Shown here in pieces: positions 1 to 7,742 of a stretch of 36,934 bases of DNA; positions within the stretch are counted from its first letter, which is position 1; each line of letters starts with the position of its first letter. The position numbers were made by a program, and so were the translations under genes. Origin of the DNA: CAZMXS01 sp964570325 (GTDB lineage: Bacteria > Verrucomicrobiota > Kiritimatiellia > CAIQIC01 > CAZMXS01); NCBI GenBank assembly GCA_964570325.1, contig CAZMXS010000049.1, positions 1 through 36,934 of the forward strand, read 5' to 3'. A model generated the notes under the pieces. That model did not search any database, had not been told where the DNA came from, and saw only the letters and a program-made list of their open reading frames with translations.

Positions 1-17
1 TTGATTCCGCCCTCTTC

Positions 18-635
18 CTAGCTATCCCTGCATGAAGAAAGGCCAAAGACGAGGTGCGGGCGAGACGCCCGCGTTCCCAGGTATTTCGCCCTCGCCGCCG
101 GATTGGCGGGCGGCATCCCGGCAAACCTGGGCGGAATCTCGATCATCGCCTTGTTGATCATCACGGCGACCGGGTTGAGGTCGCTGGCATGGGCTTCGAG
201 CCCCAGCCGTTGGGCCTCCAGCGGGAGCGCCCCGCCGCCCGCGAAGGGATCGTGGAAGGGCGGGAGTTTCTTGGGGTCTTCGCCCGATTCCTTGCACCAT
301 CGCGCCCACGAGCGTCGAATCTCGGCCCGCGCCCGGTTCAAGACCTCCTCGTTGGTGGTGTTTTCCCAGAGCACCAGTTCCTCGATCAGCCGGAAGAGCC
401 GCTGGCGTTCCTTTTCCTGCGCCTCGGGCGTGCGGAACTCCTCGGGCACGGAGCCGGGATCGTCCACCATCTGGGCGAAGATGACGGCCCGCGCCGCCGC
501 CAGCGGCCGCCGCGCCCACCACAGGTGTAGCGTGGAGGGATGCCCATGGCGTATGGACTTCTCCCGCGCCGCCTCGCGGTTGATCGCCTCCAACGGCAGG
601 GCGACCTCGATGAGTTTCTTGCGGGGAGTGGTCAT
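18..635 (-). pseudogene. DUF1156 adenine-specific DNA methylase, N-terminal fragment
   Basis: This is the N-terminal 185 residues or so of a DUF1156 (COG1743) DNA adenine methylase, which normally runs to roughly 900-1000 residues. The DUF1156 start (LIEVALPLEAINREAAREKS, residues 8-27; HLWWARRPLAAARAVIFAQ, 37-55) and the first methylase motif DPFAGGG (129-135) followed by SDLNPVAVMINKA are clear. After residue 185 the family sequence stops and is replaced by about 20 residues (TRASRPHLVFGLSS) read from a palindromic repeat, then a TAG stop. The target-recognition part and the NPPY-type catalytic motif are therefore absent, so no methylation activity is expected from this piece. The start ATG overlaps the ParA-like gene's TGA (ATGA), showing it belonged to the same operon. 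Whether the remainder lies beyond the window edge cannot be seen. Confidence 0.85.
56..72. repeat. Palindromic repeat, TRASRPH/GVSPA type
   Basis: The 17-base sequence GCGGGCGAGACGCCCGC is a perfect inverted repeat with 7-base arms and a 3-base loop. It sits in a longer block (about 20-80) that reads as GTRASRPHLVFGLSS in the methylase frame. It shares GCGGGC/GCCCGC arms with the copy at 3213-3229. It marks the point where the methylase gene departs from its family. Confidence 0.7.
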
Positions 636-1624
636 GAGATGGCGACGCCGACCTTGTTTGCGATGGCGATGGCGAGTTTCTTGAAGTCGTCGTGGCACTC
701 CTGCACTGCGTAGATGTGCCCGCCCAGCGCGCCATCGGCAGCCTTGAGGTGGAACATGGGTTTTAGCGCGTCTTGCGCCATCGGCATAAGACTGCGGAAG
801 TGTTTGAGGGTGGCGAGACACTCCGGGTCCTCGGTCGTTGACTGCGGGAATGTCCCGTTGTCGTCGAGCACTTCCTTGTGGTAAACACCGGGTATTCGCC
901 GAATCCACTTGTCGTAGGCCTTCACCGGCCGGTCTGCGCGCACGGCATGCTGCATCACCACGTAGCCCGCGGGCGTGATGTCGGCGGACGGGAGGAGAAG
1001 GCCCGGGTCTGCGGGCCGCCGGTCCAGGCGGTCACGCCATTCGCGTCGCCAGTCTCGGAGCGTCGGCCCAAGGTTTCTCAGGCCCTGAAGCGAGAACAGG
1101 TCGGGGGCGAGAGGGAACACGACGAAATTGGCGGCAATGATCGCCGACCGGTTGATGGCGCCCAGATTGGGGCCGACGTCCATGAGGACCAACTTGGCAT
1201 CTCGCGCCTCGGCCGCCTTGAGGATGACGCGATGAAATGCGGATTCAGTGCGGAACCCTGCCTCGTCGCGGTTCATGCAATCGGGCCAAGACGAGGAGAG
1301 CTTGGCCTCGAAGCGCGATAGCCCCAAGTCGCTGACAACTAGACCGAGGTCGCGGTTGATCTTTTCAACGTGCGGTTCCGTGATGTCGCCCAAACCGCGC
1401 AGAATTGGGGAGACCGTGCCGAGGATACTCTTCGGGTGATCGCCGTCCGGCCATAGTTCCTCCAGTCGCTCCTCGCTGAGAAACATGGCGCTGAGGTTTG
1501 CCTGCGGGTCGAGGTCAGCGGCCACAACGGAAACACCGAGGTCGGCGTACATCCACGCGAGGTGATAGACCAGGGTTGTCTTGCCGACGCCGCCCTTGTT
1601 GTTGAAGAAGGCAATCGTTTTCAT
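632..1624 (-). CDS. ParA/MinD-type P-loop ATPase
   Basis: This 330-residue protein is a ParA-family ATPase. The deviant Walker A KGGVGKTT is at residues 10-17, the switch-like DLDPQ at 37-41, and a Walker B-like strand LVLMDVGPNLGAINRSA lies near residues 145-165. No ParB partner or parS-like site is visible, and the gene sits between an AlbA_2 protein and a DNA methylase with ATGA overlaps on both sides (1621-1624 and 632-635). A role within the defence-like operon is therefore more likely than plasmid or chromosome segregation. ParA-like ATPases usually dimerise on DNA or membranes, and here it may position or switch the partner enzymes. The family is certain; the role is inference. Confidence 0.9.
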   Translation of the reverse strand: MKTIAFFNNKGGVGKTTLVYHLAWMYADLGVSVVAADLDPQANLSAMFLSEERLEELWPDGDHPKSILGTVSPILRGLGDITEPHVEKINRDLGLVVSDLGLSRFEAKLSSSWPDCMNRDEAGFRTESAFHRVILKAAEARDAKLVLMDVGPNLGAINRSAIIAANFVVFPLAPDLFSLQGLRNLGPTLRDWRREWRDRLDRRPADPGLLLPSADITPAGYVVMQHAVRADRPVKAYDKWIRRIPGVYHKEVLDDNGTFPQSTTEDPECLATLKHFRSLMPMAQDALKPMFHLKAADGALGGHIYAVQECHDDFKKLAIAIANKVGVAIS

Positions 1625-2811
1625 GGTTTCCTCCGGATCGTGGCTAAGAAATAGGATGGCTCAAAGGTGAATTCGGCAGGCGGATTGCCATTCCGTTTTA
1701 GAGCCTCCTGAGCGCGAAGGACGCCTCTGCCGTAGGCATTCACGTAACCGAGTGTTGCCATGGCCTCCGCCACGACCGGGTTGCGGTAGTCCGTTTGGGT
1801 CGGGAAGTTTTCCGGCGACGCCATGCCATAGAGCCCGCCCGGGTTCTGGATTTCGATTCGGTCGTCGTACCAGTAGAACCGCACGGGGGCGTTCGATTCG
1901 TAGGACCGGTGCATGACGGCATTCCAGAGCAGTTCGCGGATGGCGACGGCGGGGTAGTCGGCCTCCAGGCGCTCTCGAAGCACGGAGTCGCCGGCGGGAG
2001 CCGGGTGTGTCTGCGTGGGTAGCGAGAGGAAGCCTTGGAGATCTCGAAGGACCGTGATCAAGTCGCCCGTGAATCGCTTGTCGTTGATGGGTTCGTCGGC
2101 GACGGACCGACCGGCCCAGCGCACAAACTGCACATACGCTCCGGGAATCCATCGCAGGGGCTCCTTGGCGAATAGAAGCGCTCCGGCGTTTGTGGGGCAA
2201 TCGGACGCCAGATCGTAGAACCGGAGAGAGGCCATCTGCTGCTTCACTCCCCTCTGGTTCTCCTCGATGACCTCGCGAGCAACGGCAGCCGGCAAGTACG
2301 TGACGAGAAATAGATCGAGAACCAAGTCGTCCAATGTGCATCCCTGGCACGGACGGGCGTCGAACGTCTTCTGAAGAGCCGTTCTCTTCTCGATCAGGAT
2401 TCGCTCTTCCTGCTGGTTGGCGCCACGTCGCGACGGCCCCACCCGAATCCAGACGCGCCCCTTGTACCGGACGGGCGGAAGGTCGGACGGGATCGCCTCT
2501 ACAACCGCTATCTCGCCTTCCGGCAGCGTGTACTTCTGAACGGTCAGTGCCGGGATTGGCTCCAGGTTCACATTTGAGCGAAGGTTGGCGAGATCGCGAA
2601 GCAGTTCATCGGTGACCGTCAGCCCGACGGCCTTCCCTGCATCATCAACGCCAACCAGCAAGTAGCCTGGCTGCCGATGCTTCGGGAAATCGTTAGCGAA
2701 AGCACAAACGGCTTCCCCGAACTTGTCGGTGTTTTTCGTGGAGGTGGTTCTCTCGACACGATCCGATTCTGTGTCGGCCATCAGCGCTCTCAGTTGTTCG
2801 GTGGTCAGCAT
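1621..2811 (-). CDS. AlbA_2-domain putative ATP-binding regulator
   Basis: This 396-residue protein has the layout of the Schlafen/AlbA_2 'putative DNA-binding' family. The N-terminal AlbA_2 fold covers about residues 15-135, with the typical E-S-D-R-V-E opening, GYLLVGVDDAGKAVGL (49-64) and the VWIRVGPSRRGANQQE motif (120-135). A C-terminal GHKL-like ATPase segment carries AIRELLWNAVMHRSY (near 290-305) and DDRIEIQNPGGLYG. Family members are often annotated as RecG-like or transcriptional regulators and are common in defence islands. The gene starts 14 bases after the helicase stop with a weak AAAGG site, and its stop overlaps the ParA-like start by four bases. Its exact biochemical job is unknown. 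Confidence 0.85.
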   Translation of the reverse strand: MLTTEQLRALMADTESDRVERTTSTKNTDKFGEAVCAFANDFPKHRQPGYLLVGVDDAGKAVGLTVTDELLRDLANLRSNVNLEPIPALTVQKYTLPEGEIAVVEAIPSDLPPVRYKGRVWIRVGPSRRGANQQEERILIEKRTALQKTFDARPCQGCTLDDLVLDLFLVTYLPAAVAREVIEENQRGVKQQMASLRFYDLASDCPTNAGALLFAKEPLRWIPGAYVQFVRWAGRSVADEPINDKRFTGDLITVLRDLQGFLSLPTQTHPAPAGDSVLRERLEADYPAVAIRELLWNAVMHRSYESNAPVRFYWYDDRIEIQNPGGLYGMASPENFPTQTDYRNPVVAEAMATLGYVNAYGRGVLRAQEALKRNGNPPAEFTFEPSYFLATIRRKP

Positions 2812-2824
2812 GGTAGATTACCTT

Positions 2825-5800
2825 TTATCGTGGTGCTTCAGCCTTTTGGAGCAATTCCGAAAAATCGTAGTGCACGCTGGTGACGCCGAAGTCGGGTTCC
2901 CGCTGGAAGGGGCGGCGGACGTAGTGGACTTTCTGTGCCTCTCCGTCGAACTCGACAATGGCGAGGATGAAGTTGTCGGGCTTGTTCAACGAATAGAGAA
3001 TCTCGTTCTTCGTAACCGTGATGGTCGGCGCGCCGGAGACGCGGCCCTTGACCTCGATGAACCGGAGCTTGCCCGTGCCGGGAACGCGGCTTTCGATGTC
3101 ATAACCGAGCTTCTCGGTCTCGCGGTCGGTCGGGACAAAACCGAGGTCGCGCTCAATCTGCATGACGATGGCGCGGGCCTTGGCGGCGCTGGCCTGGGTG
3201 TCTCTTGGGATCGCGGGCATCTTGCCCGCATCTTCCCCCTTCATCGCGGCCAGCAGACCGGCAGGGACGATCAAGCACCCGCCCAGGATGACCGGCGGAA
3301 GCGGGGCGATCTGCTTCTCGAGTTTGAGTTCCTCCATCCGTTTCTGAAGGCGGGCTTGCAGCGCATCGGCGCGTTTGCGGGCTTCGTCGGAGTTCAAGCG
3401 GGCGTTGGTCCGGCCGGCCTGCTCCTGGAGTTTGAGTTGCTCGGCGCGGTGATCCCAGTAGCTGATCTCCTTGGTCAAGCGGTCATGCACAGCCGCTTCG
3501 GTCTTGGCGATCAAGTCCAAACGGCGAGAGCGGACTTCCGCCAGATGCTCCGGGACAACCTGCGCCACGGCGTAACCCTGGGCTTTCTGTTCGAGTTCAC
3601 GGTTGACCCAGCCGCATTCGGGGCGGGCAAGGATGGCTTCAATGCCCGGCTCGCTTTCGGCGAGTGGCCGGTAATCCAGGTAGGGCGCGTAGTGCAGGTG
3701 GCGAGTGTTACCGTCCGCGTCGAGTTCGACGTAGAGCATGCGCTTGGAGATAATCCTCCGTTCGCCCGCCCGCGTCAGGCTGGCGTCCTGAATCGCGTGC
3801 TCGAGGTAGAACAGGACGCGGGGTTGCATACCGGCGTCGCGCTCGTCCACCAGAATCGCGCCGCGCCGCAATAGGTCGCGGTGACGCTCCAGCGTCAGGT
3901 CAATCGTCGCGGAGAGCAGCGGATGGCCGGGGCAGAGGAATGCGGCCAGGGGCTGGCCTTGCGGGGCGACGAGGTTCTTCTCAAAGGCGATGCGTTCGTA
4001 GCGGGGCAGGACAGGTTCGCCGACACCAATCAGCCGATCCCGGTTGCGCACGGGCGCGGGGACGTGCGTGACTTCGTAGCGACGCGGCTCGCGCTGTTTG
4101 ACGGACCCGCCCAGTCGTCGGAAGGCTTCGAGGAAGAAGGATTCGATGTAGTGGGGTTGCAGCCGCCGGGCCTCGGCGCGTTCCATCTCCTCGCGCACCT
4201 TGAAGACACGGGAGGCGTCCATGCTGTCGTGCGCAAGGGCGCGTTCCTCCAGCAGGTCCTGCAACTGGGTCTTGTCGAAGGCGCTCGCTACAACCTGGGT
4301 GAGGCGGGCGCGGACCTCGGGCCGCTCGCCGTAGCGAATAGCTTCGATCAGCAGGTCGCGCAAGGCTTTGCCCTCAAACTGGAGCTTGCCCAGTACGTCG
4401 AACACTTGCCCGCCGAGGGCCTGTCTGGCCTGCTCCAGCTTCTCAAGAAGGGTCCGATAGACATCGCCCTCGCGGGTTTCTTCGGCCACGAGGTTCCAGA
4501 GGTGGCAGACTTCCGTTTGCCCGATACGGTGGATGCGGCCGAAACGCTGCTCGATGCGGTTGGGGTTCCACGGTAAGTCGTAGTTGACCATGAGGTGGGC
4601 GCGCTGGAGGTTGATGCCTTCGCCGGCGGCGTCCGTCGCCAGCAGAACCTGCACTTCCGGGTCGTGCTTGAACGCCTCCTGGGCCTTCATTCGGTCCTCA
4701 CGGCCCATGCCGCCGTGAATCATAACCACGGCTTCGCGCCGGCCAAGGAGTGTCGAAACGCGGTCTTCCAGATAGTTCAACGTGTCGCGGTGCTCGGTGA
4801 ACAGGACCAGTTTCTGATGCGGGGATGGCGTGGGCGGCGGGATGTCCCCAGAGCCGTAAGGGGGACGATCTTCAGCCACCCGGCCGGCCGCCGGTCCGGC
4901 CATGAACACCTCATTCAGCAGCTTCGCGAGTTCCTGCCACTTTCGATCCTCACCGCTGCGGCAGAGCGCCAGGGCGAGTCCCTCAAGGCGTTTGAGCGTG
5001 CCGATCTCCGCTTTGAGTTCCGCGATGGTGCGGGCGGCCGTCGCCTGGTCAAGAATCTCCTCCTCGGCGGTCTCGACCTCGTTGTCGGGTGCGTCTTCCA
5101 GGTCCTCCACATCCTCGGCATCGAGTTCCGGCGCGCCGGCGGCGATCCCAGCCGCCGCCACGCCGTTGCCGCGTTGCAGGAGTTCCAGTTCCCGGAGCTT
5201 GCTCTCCAGACGCTCGCGGCGACGGCGTAGGGATTGGCAGATGGCCTCCGGAGACGACGCCAGCCGGCGCTGAAGGATGGTCAGGGCAAAGCCCACCGTG
5301 CCGGCGCGCTTCTCGTTCTGGAGGGCCTCGGCGCGGTTGAACTCCTCGCGCACGTAGTCGGTGACTTCCTTGTAGAGCCGCGCCTCGGCGTCGGAGAGTT
5401 TGTAGGGCACCGTGTACGCGATGCGCTCCGGGAAAAGCGGCGTCGCATCGAACTTCAACAGCGCTTCCTTGACCATCCGGCGCATGAGGTCGGAGACATC
5501 CGAGACGTGGACGCCGTCCCGGAACCGCCCCTCAAACCGGTCGCCGTCGAGCAAGGCCATGAAAAGCTGGAAGTCTTCTTCCTTCCCGTTGTGCGGCGTG
5601 GCCGTCATCAGCAGGAAGTGGCGCGTGAGCGTCGAGAGAAGTTGACCGAGCCTGTAACGCTTGGTGTATTTAACTTCGCCGCCGAACAGGCTGGCCGACA
5701 TCTTGTGAGCCTCGTCGCAGACGATCAGGTCCCACCGGCAGTCGGGTGCCTTGAGTTTCTCCTGCACGTCCTCGTTGCGGGAGAGCTTGTCCAGACGGGC

Positions 5801-6409
5801 GATGACCAGGTTCGTCTCCAGGAACCAGTTGCCGGTGCGGGCCGCTTCGAGTTTGTCGTTGGTCAGAATGTCGAACGGCAACTGGAATCGGCGGTAGAGT
5901 TCGTCTTGCCACTGTTCCGCCAGGCTGCCGGGACAGACGACCATGCAGCGATGGAGGTCGCCACGAGCGATCAGTTCCTTCATCAGGAGACCAGCCATGA
6001 TCGTCTTGCCTGCGCCGGGATCGTCGGCCAGCAGGAATCGGAGCGGCTGGCGGGGGAGCATGACGTCATAGACGGCGGTGATTTGGTGCGGCAGGGGTTC
6101 CAGCACCGACGTATGCACGGCCAGGACAGGATCGAACAGGTGGGCAAGCCGGATGCGGTGGGCCTCGGAAACCAGGCGGAAGAGATCCCCCTCGCCGTCG
6201 AAACTCCACGGGCGGCCCTGCTCAACCACCTCCAGTCGGGGTTCGTCGTGACGGTAGAGCAACTCGTTGGCCACCCTGCCCGACGGCGATTTGTATGTCA
6301 ATTCCAGGGCCTCGGAACCGAACCACTGGACGCTGACGACCGTGGCGAGCGCATCCGGCAGGATGCCGCGCACGGCGGCGTTGGGTTTCAGTTCTTCAAG
6401 TTTGCTCAT
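2825..6409 (-). CDS. SNF2-family helicase with C-terminal DUF3883
   Basis: This 1194-residue superfamily 2 ATPase is probably the motor of the defence-like operon. Visible motifs are Walker A DDPGAGKT (129-136), DEAH (232-235), MTATPHNG (268-275), LLATDAAGEGINLQ and QRFGRIHRIGQ (motifs V and VI, near 600-660). A long charged, coiled-coil-rich stretch follows. The last 120 residues or so are a DUF3883-like domain with GYDIES and FIEVKGR, an arrangement reminiscent of a PD-(D/E)XK nuclease core. Near residue 1063 the linker before DUF3883 contains DAGKMPAIPRDTQ, read in frame from a palindromic repeat. The start ATG follows the HTH frame's stop by nine bases, and its GAAGG site overlaps that stop. 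The combination resembles DISARM-related and DUF1156-associated helicases, but I cannot assign a named system. Confidence 0.92.
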   Translation of the reverse strand: MSKLEELKPNAAVRGILPDALATVVSVQWFGSEALELTYKSPSGRVANELLYRHDEPRLEVVEQGRPWSFDGEGDLFRLVSEAHRIRLAHLFDPVLAVHTSVLEPLPHQITAVYDVMLPRQPLRFLLADDPGAGKTIMAGLLMKELIARGDLHRCMVVCPGSLAEQWQDELYRRFQLPFDILTNDKLEAARTGNWFLETNLVIARLDKLSRNEDVQEKLKAPDCRWDLIVCDEAHKMSASLFGGEVKYTKRYRLGQLLSTLTRHFLLMTATPHNGKEEDFQLFMALLDGDRFEGRFRDGVHVSDVSDLMRRMVKEALLKFDATPLFPERIAYTVPYKLSDAEARLYKEVTDYVREEFNRAEALQNEKRAGTVGFALTILQRRLASSPEAICQSLRRRRERLESKLRELELLQRGNGVAAAGIAAGAPELDAEDVEDLEDAPDNEVETAEEEILDQATAARTIAELKAEIGTLKRLEGLALALCRSGEDRKWQELAKLLNEVFMAGPAAGRVAEDRPPYGSGDIPPPTPSPHQKLVLFTEHRDTLNYLEDRVSTLLGRREAVVMIHGGMGREDRMKAQEAFKHDPEVQVLLATDAAGEGINLQRAHLMVNYDLPWNPNRIEQRFGRIHRIGQTEVCHLWNLVAEETREGDVYRTLLEKLEQARQALGGQVFDVLGKLQFEGKALRDLLIEAIRYGERPEVRARLTQVVASAFDKTQLQDLLEERALAHDSMDASRVFKVREEMERAEARRLQPHYIESFFLEAFRRLGGSVKQREPRRYEVTHVPAPVRNRDRLIGVGEPVLPRYERIAFEKNLVAPQGQPLAAFLCPGHPLLSATIDLTLERHRDLLRRGAILVDERDAGMQPRVLFYLEHAIQDASLTRAGERRIISKRMLYVELDADGNTRHLHYAPYLDYRPLAESEPGIEAILARPECGWVNRELEQKAQGYAVAQVVPEHLAEVRSRRLDLIAKTEAAVHDRLTKEISYWDHRAEQLKLQEQAGRTNARLNSDEARKRADALQARLQKRMEELKLEKQIAPLPPVILGGCLIVPAGLLAAMKGEDAGKMPAIPRDTQASAAKARAIVMQIERDLGFVPTDRETEKLGYDIESRVPGTGKLRFIEVKGRVSGAPTITVTKNEILYSLNKPDNFILAIVEFDGEAQKVHYVRRPFQREPDFGVTSVHYDFSELLQKAEAPR
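3213..3229. repeat. Palindromic repeat, AGILPA type, inside helicase gene
   Basis: GCGGGCATCTTGCCCGC is a perfect inverted repeat with 7-base arms and a 3-base loop. On the plus strand it reads AGILPA; in the helicase frame it reads GKMPA. It keeps the frame open and adds about 13-15 residues to a linker. Confidence 0.7.
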
Positions 6410-6418
6410 ATTGTGCCT

Positions 6419-6634
6419 TCAACTCGTGCGAGTGGTAATGCCTTGATCGTTCGCCTCAGCGGCAGCTTGGCTACGTCGCAACCACTCTTCAACTTCAGTA
6501 GCCTTGAATTTCCATCGCTTCCCGACCTCGTGTGCCGGAAGTCTCTTTCGCTCGATCCACCCGTAGATCATGTCCAGGTTTAAGCCCAGATGCTCTGCAA
6601 TTTGATCAACCGACAGCCAGCGCTCCTATTGCAT
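6419..6634 (-). pseudogene. Excisionase-family HTH protein with amber codon 3
   Basis: Reading the minus strand from ATG at 6634 gives Met, Gln, then TAG, and then an intact 68-residue frame beginning ERWLSVDQIAEHLGLNLDM. This is a clear helix-turn-helix domain of the excisionase/MerR-like HTH_17 family, ending EVGKRWKFKATEVEEWLRR. Relatives typically start a few residues before the WLSV motif, so the ATG and the amber codon sit exactly where the start should be. One base change (CAG to TAG) would explain it. No ATG, GTG or TTG lies between the stop and the HTH; a CTG at 6616 is the only near-start. The frame ends nine bases before the helicase ATG, so it is the first cistron of the operon, perhaps its regulator. 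It may be dead, suppressed or started unusually. Confidence 0.65.
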
Positions 6635-6639
6635 GCTGT

Positions 6640-6849
6640 TGCCTATTCATCAGTTCGGGCCACGACGGCCCAGCGTAGCCCGGCAAGGTGGTGAAAACAA
6701 TGAACAAATCCATCCACCAAAGCCAGCGAAAACCGGCCAAATGCAAACAATCCGAACAGTGAAACAGGTTTGCAAGCGTCCCTCTTCTTCTCCTACGCTG
6801 GCGATCGCCGTAAGGTGCGCATTGGTTGTCAAGTTGTCCGCAGTCAGCG
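6640..6849. other. Intergenic stretch upstream of the defence-like operon
   Basis: No convincing gene is seen here. A TTGACA hexamer on the minus strand (6832-6827) could be a -35 element for the operon, but no good -10 follows at the right spacing. No terminator-like hairpin with a T-tract was found. Confidence 0.3.
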
Positions 6850-7305
6850 CTAAATGGCGTTTCTTCCGAACCGGGTCATCAGCTCCAGGATGCCGTCGCG
6901 CAGGTCGAACAGATCGTTTCGGAACCGGTCAAGCCGCGCCGCCGGCAGCCCCTGCGCTGCGCGCACTTGCGTCTCGCATTCCAGTGTCTTGTTCAGGTAA
7001 AGCATGATCCGCTTGAGCGTTGCCACGATCAACCCGGCGTCGGGGTCGTTGTGGTAAAGCAGAGCACGCAGCGAGCCGGACAGTTTGGCGCCGATGAATT
7101 GCGTGTGGAAAAGCAGGCCGCCCGTTTCGCTCGCGACGATCGGGTTGCGCCGCGTCTGATCCGTGTATTGTTCGAGCCAACGGCTGTACCGGTCCGGCTT
7201 ACGATCGCTCGCGCGCCATAATCGCGCCCACAGTGAATGCGCCCGGTCGGCTGGTGGTCTAAAAAAGTAATATTTTCCGGTGTTGTCAGGATGATCCGCG
7301 CCGGA
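6850..7305 (-). pseudogene. Unrecognised reading frame without a start codon
   Basis: The minus strand stays open for about 151 codons between TGA (7308-7306) and the stop at 6850. The translation looks protein-like: an aromatic and basic first half (KYYFFRPPADR; DRKPDRYSRWLEQYTDQTRR), then hydrophobic and amphipathic helices (LSGSLRALLYHN; LIVATLKRIMLYLNKTLE; RFRNDLFDLRDGILELMTRF). There is no ATG, GTG or TTG in the first 90 codons; the first candidate is TTG at 7032, which would discard more than half. I do not recognise the family. It may be the remains of a gene that lost its 5' end, or a chance frame in GC-rich DNA. Confidence 0.35.
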
Positions 7306-7311
7306 TCAAAT
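7283..7311 (+). promoter_or_regulatory. Possible promoter with operator-like palindrome
   Basis: TTGTCA (7283-7288) and TCAAAT (7306-7311) are separated by 17 bases, which is a fair sigma70 layout. An inverted repeat GATCCG-CGC-CGGATC (7293-7307) fills the spacer, where a repressor could block the polymerase. It lies about 85 bases upstream of the first exported-protein gene. The -10 match is only moderate. Confidence 0.3.
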
Positions 7312-7394
7312 CGCGCCTACAGCGGGTCTTTATGCTTTTAACGCATGCGAATTTGTTTGCGGCGTTTCCATCGCAACAGGGGAGGAATCCAGCC

Positions 7395-7742
7395 ATGACA
7401 GTACGTATCGTTCCGGTCATTGTTCTTGCCATTCTGCTCGGCGGCTACCTGCCGGGATTCAATGCCGTCGCCGCCGCGCAGGTGGTGCCATCCTCGATCA
7501 ATTACCAAGGCCAGCTCTACGATCCATCCGCGAGTGGCGGAGCGGGCGGTCCGTTGACCGGCCTGTTGCAGGTGGAGTTTCGGATTTGGGACAGCGGCTC
7601 GGGCGGCACGCTGCTCTGGGCTCGGCGCTTCCCGGTCTCCGCCAACAGCCAGGGCCTGTTCAATGTCCAACTCAACGACGGCGGAACCTGGGTGGGCGGC
7701 GTCGTCAGCAATCTGAGCGACGCTTTCCAGTCGTCCATCTGA
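7395..7742 (+). CDS. Tail-collar/microcystin-dependent-type exported protein, N-terminal part
   Basis: This is the first 115 residues of a protein that continues in the same frame after a TGA at 7740-7742. It starts at ATG 7395 with a strong GGGGAGG site about 10 bases upstream, then a signal peptide (VIVLAILLGGYLPGFNAVAA). The mature part, VPSSINYQGQLYDPSASG and LLQVEFRIWDSGSGGTLLWA, is the beta-rich domain commonly found before collar domains in exported proteins of this type. Reading through the TGA joins ...DAFQSSI to FLELGIPDHGGTISPRQALV, which matches how relatives continue, so the stop is inside one gene. A one-base change such as CGA to TGA explains it. TGA is used as a normal stop elsewhere in the window. 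Confidence 0.75.
   Translation: MTVRIVPVIVLAILLGGYLPGFNAVAAAQVVPSSINYQGQLYDPSASGGAGGPLTGLLQVEFRIWDSGSGGTLLWARRFPVSANSQGLFNVQLNDGGTWVGGVVSNLSDAFQSSI

Noticed and set aside
632..1624. Plasmid or chromosome partition locus based on the ParA-type gene
   Set aside because: No parB gene or parS-like site is seen nearby and the gene is overlapped by defence-type genes on both sides.
5234..6583. Plus-strand frame of 449 codons, and others at 2723-3874 and 3881-4576, opposite the helicase
   Set aside because: They are antisense shadows of a helicase whose ATPase motifs are complete.
7740..7742. TGA read as an amino acid through an altered genetic code
   Set aside because: TGA ends many intact genes here, for example the ParA-like, Ppk1 and CHAD genes, so it is a true stop in this organism.
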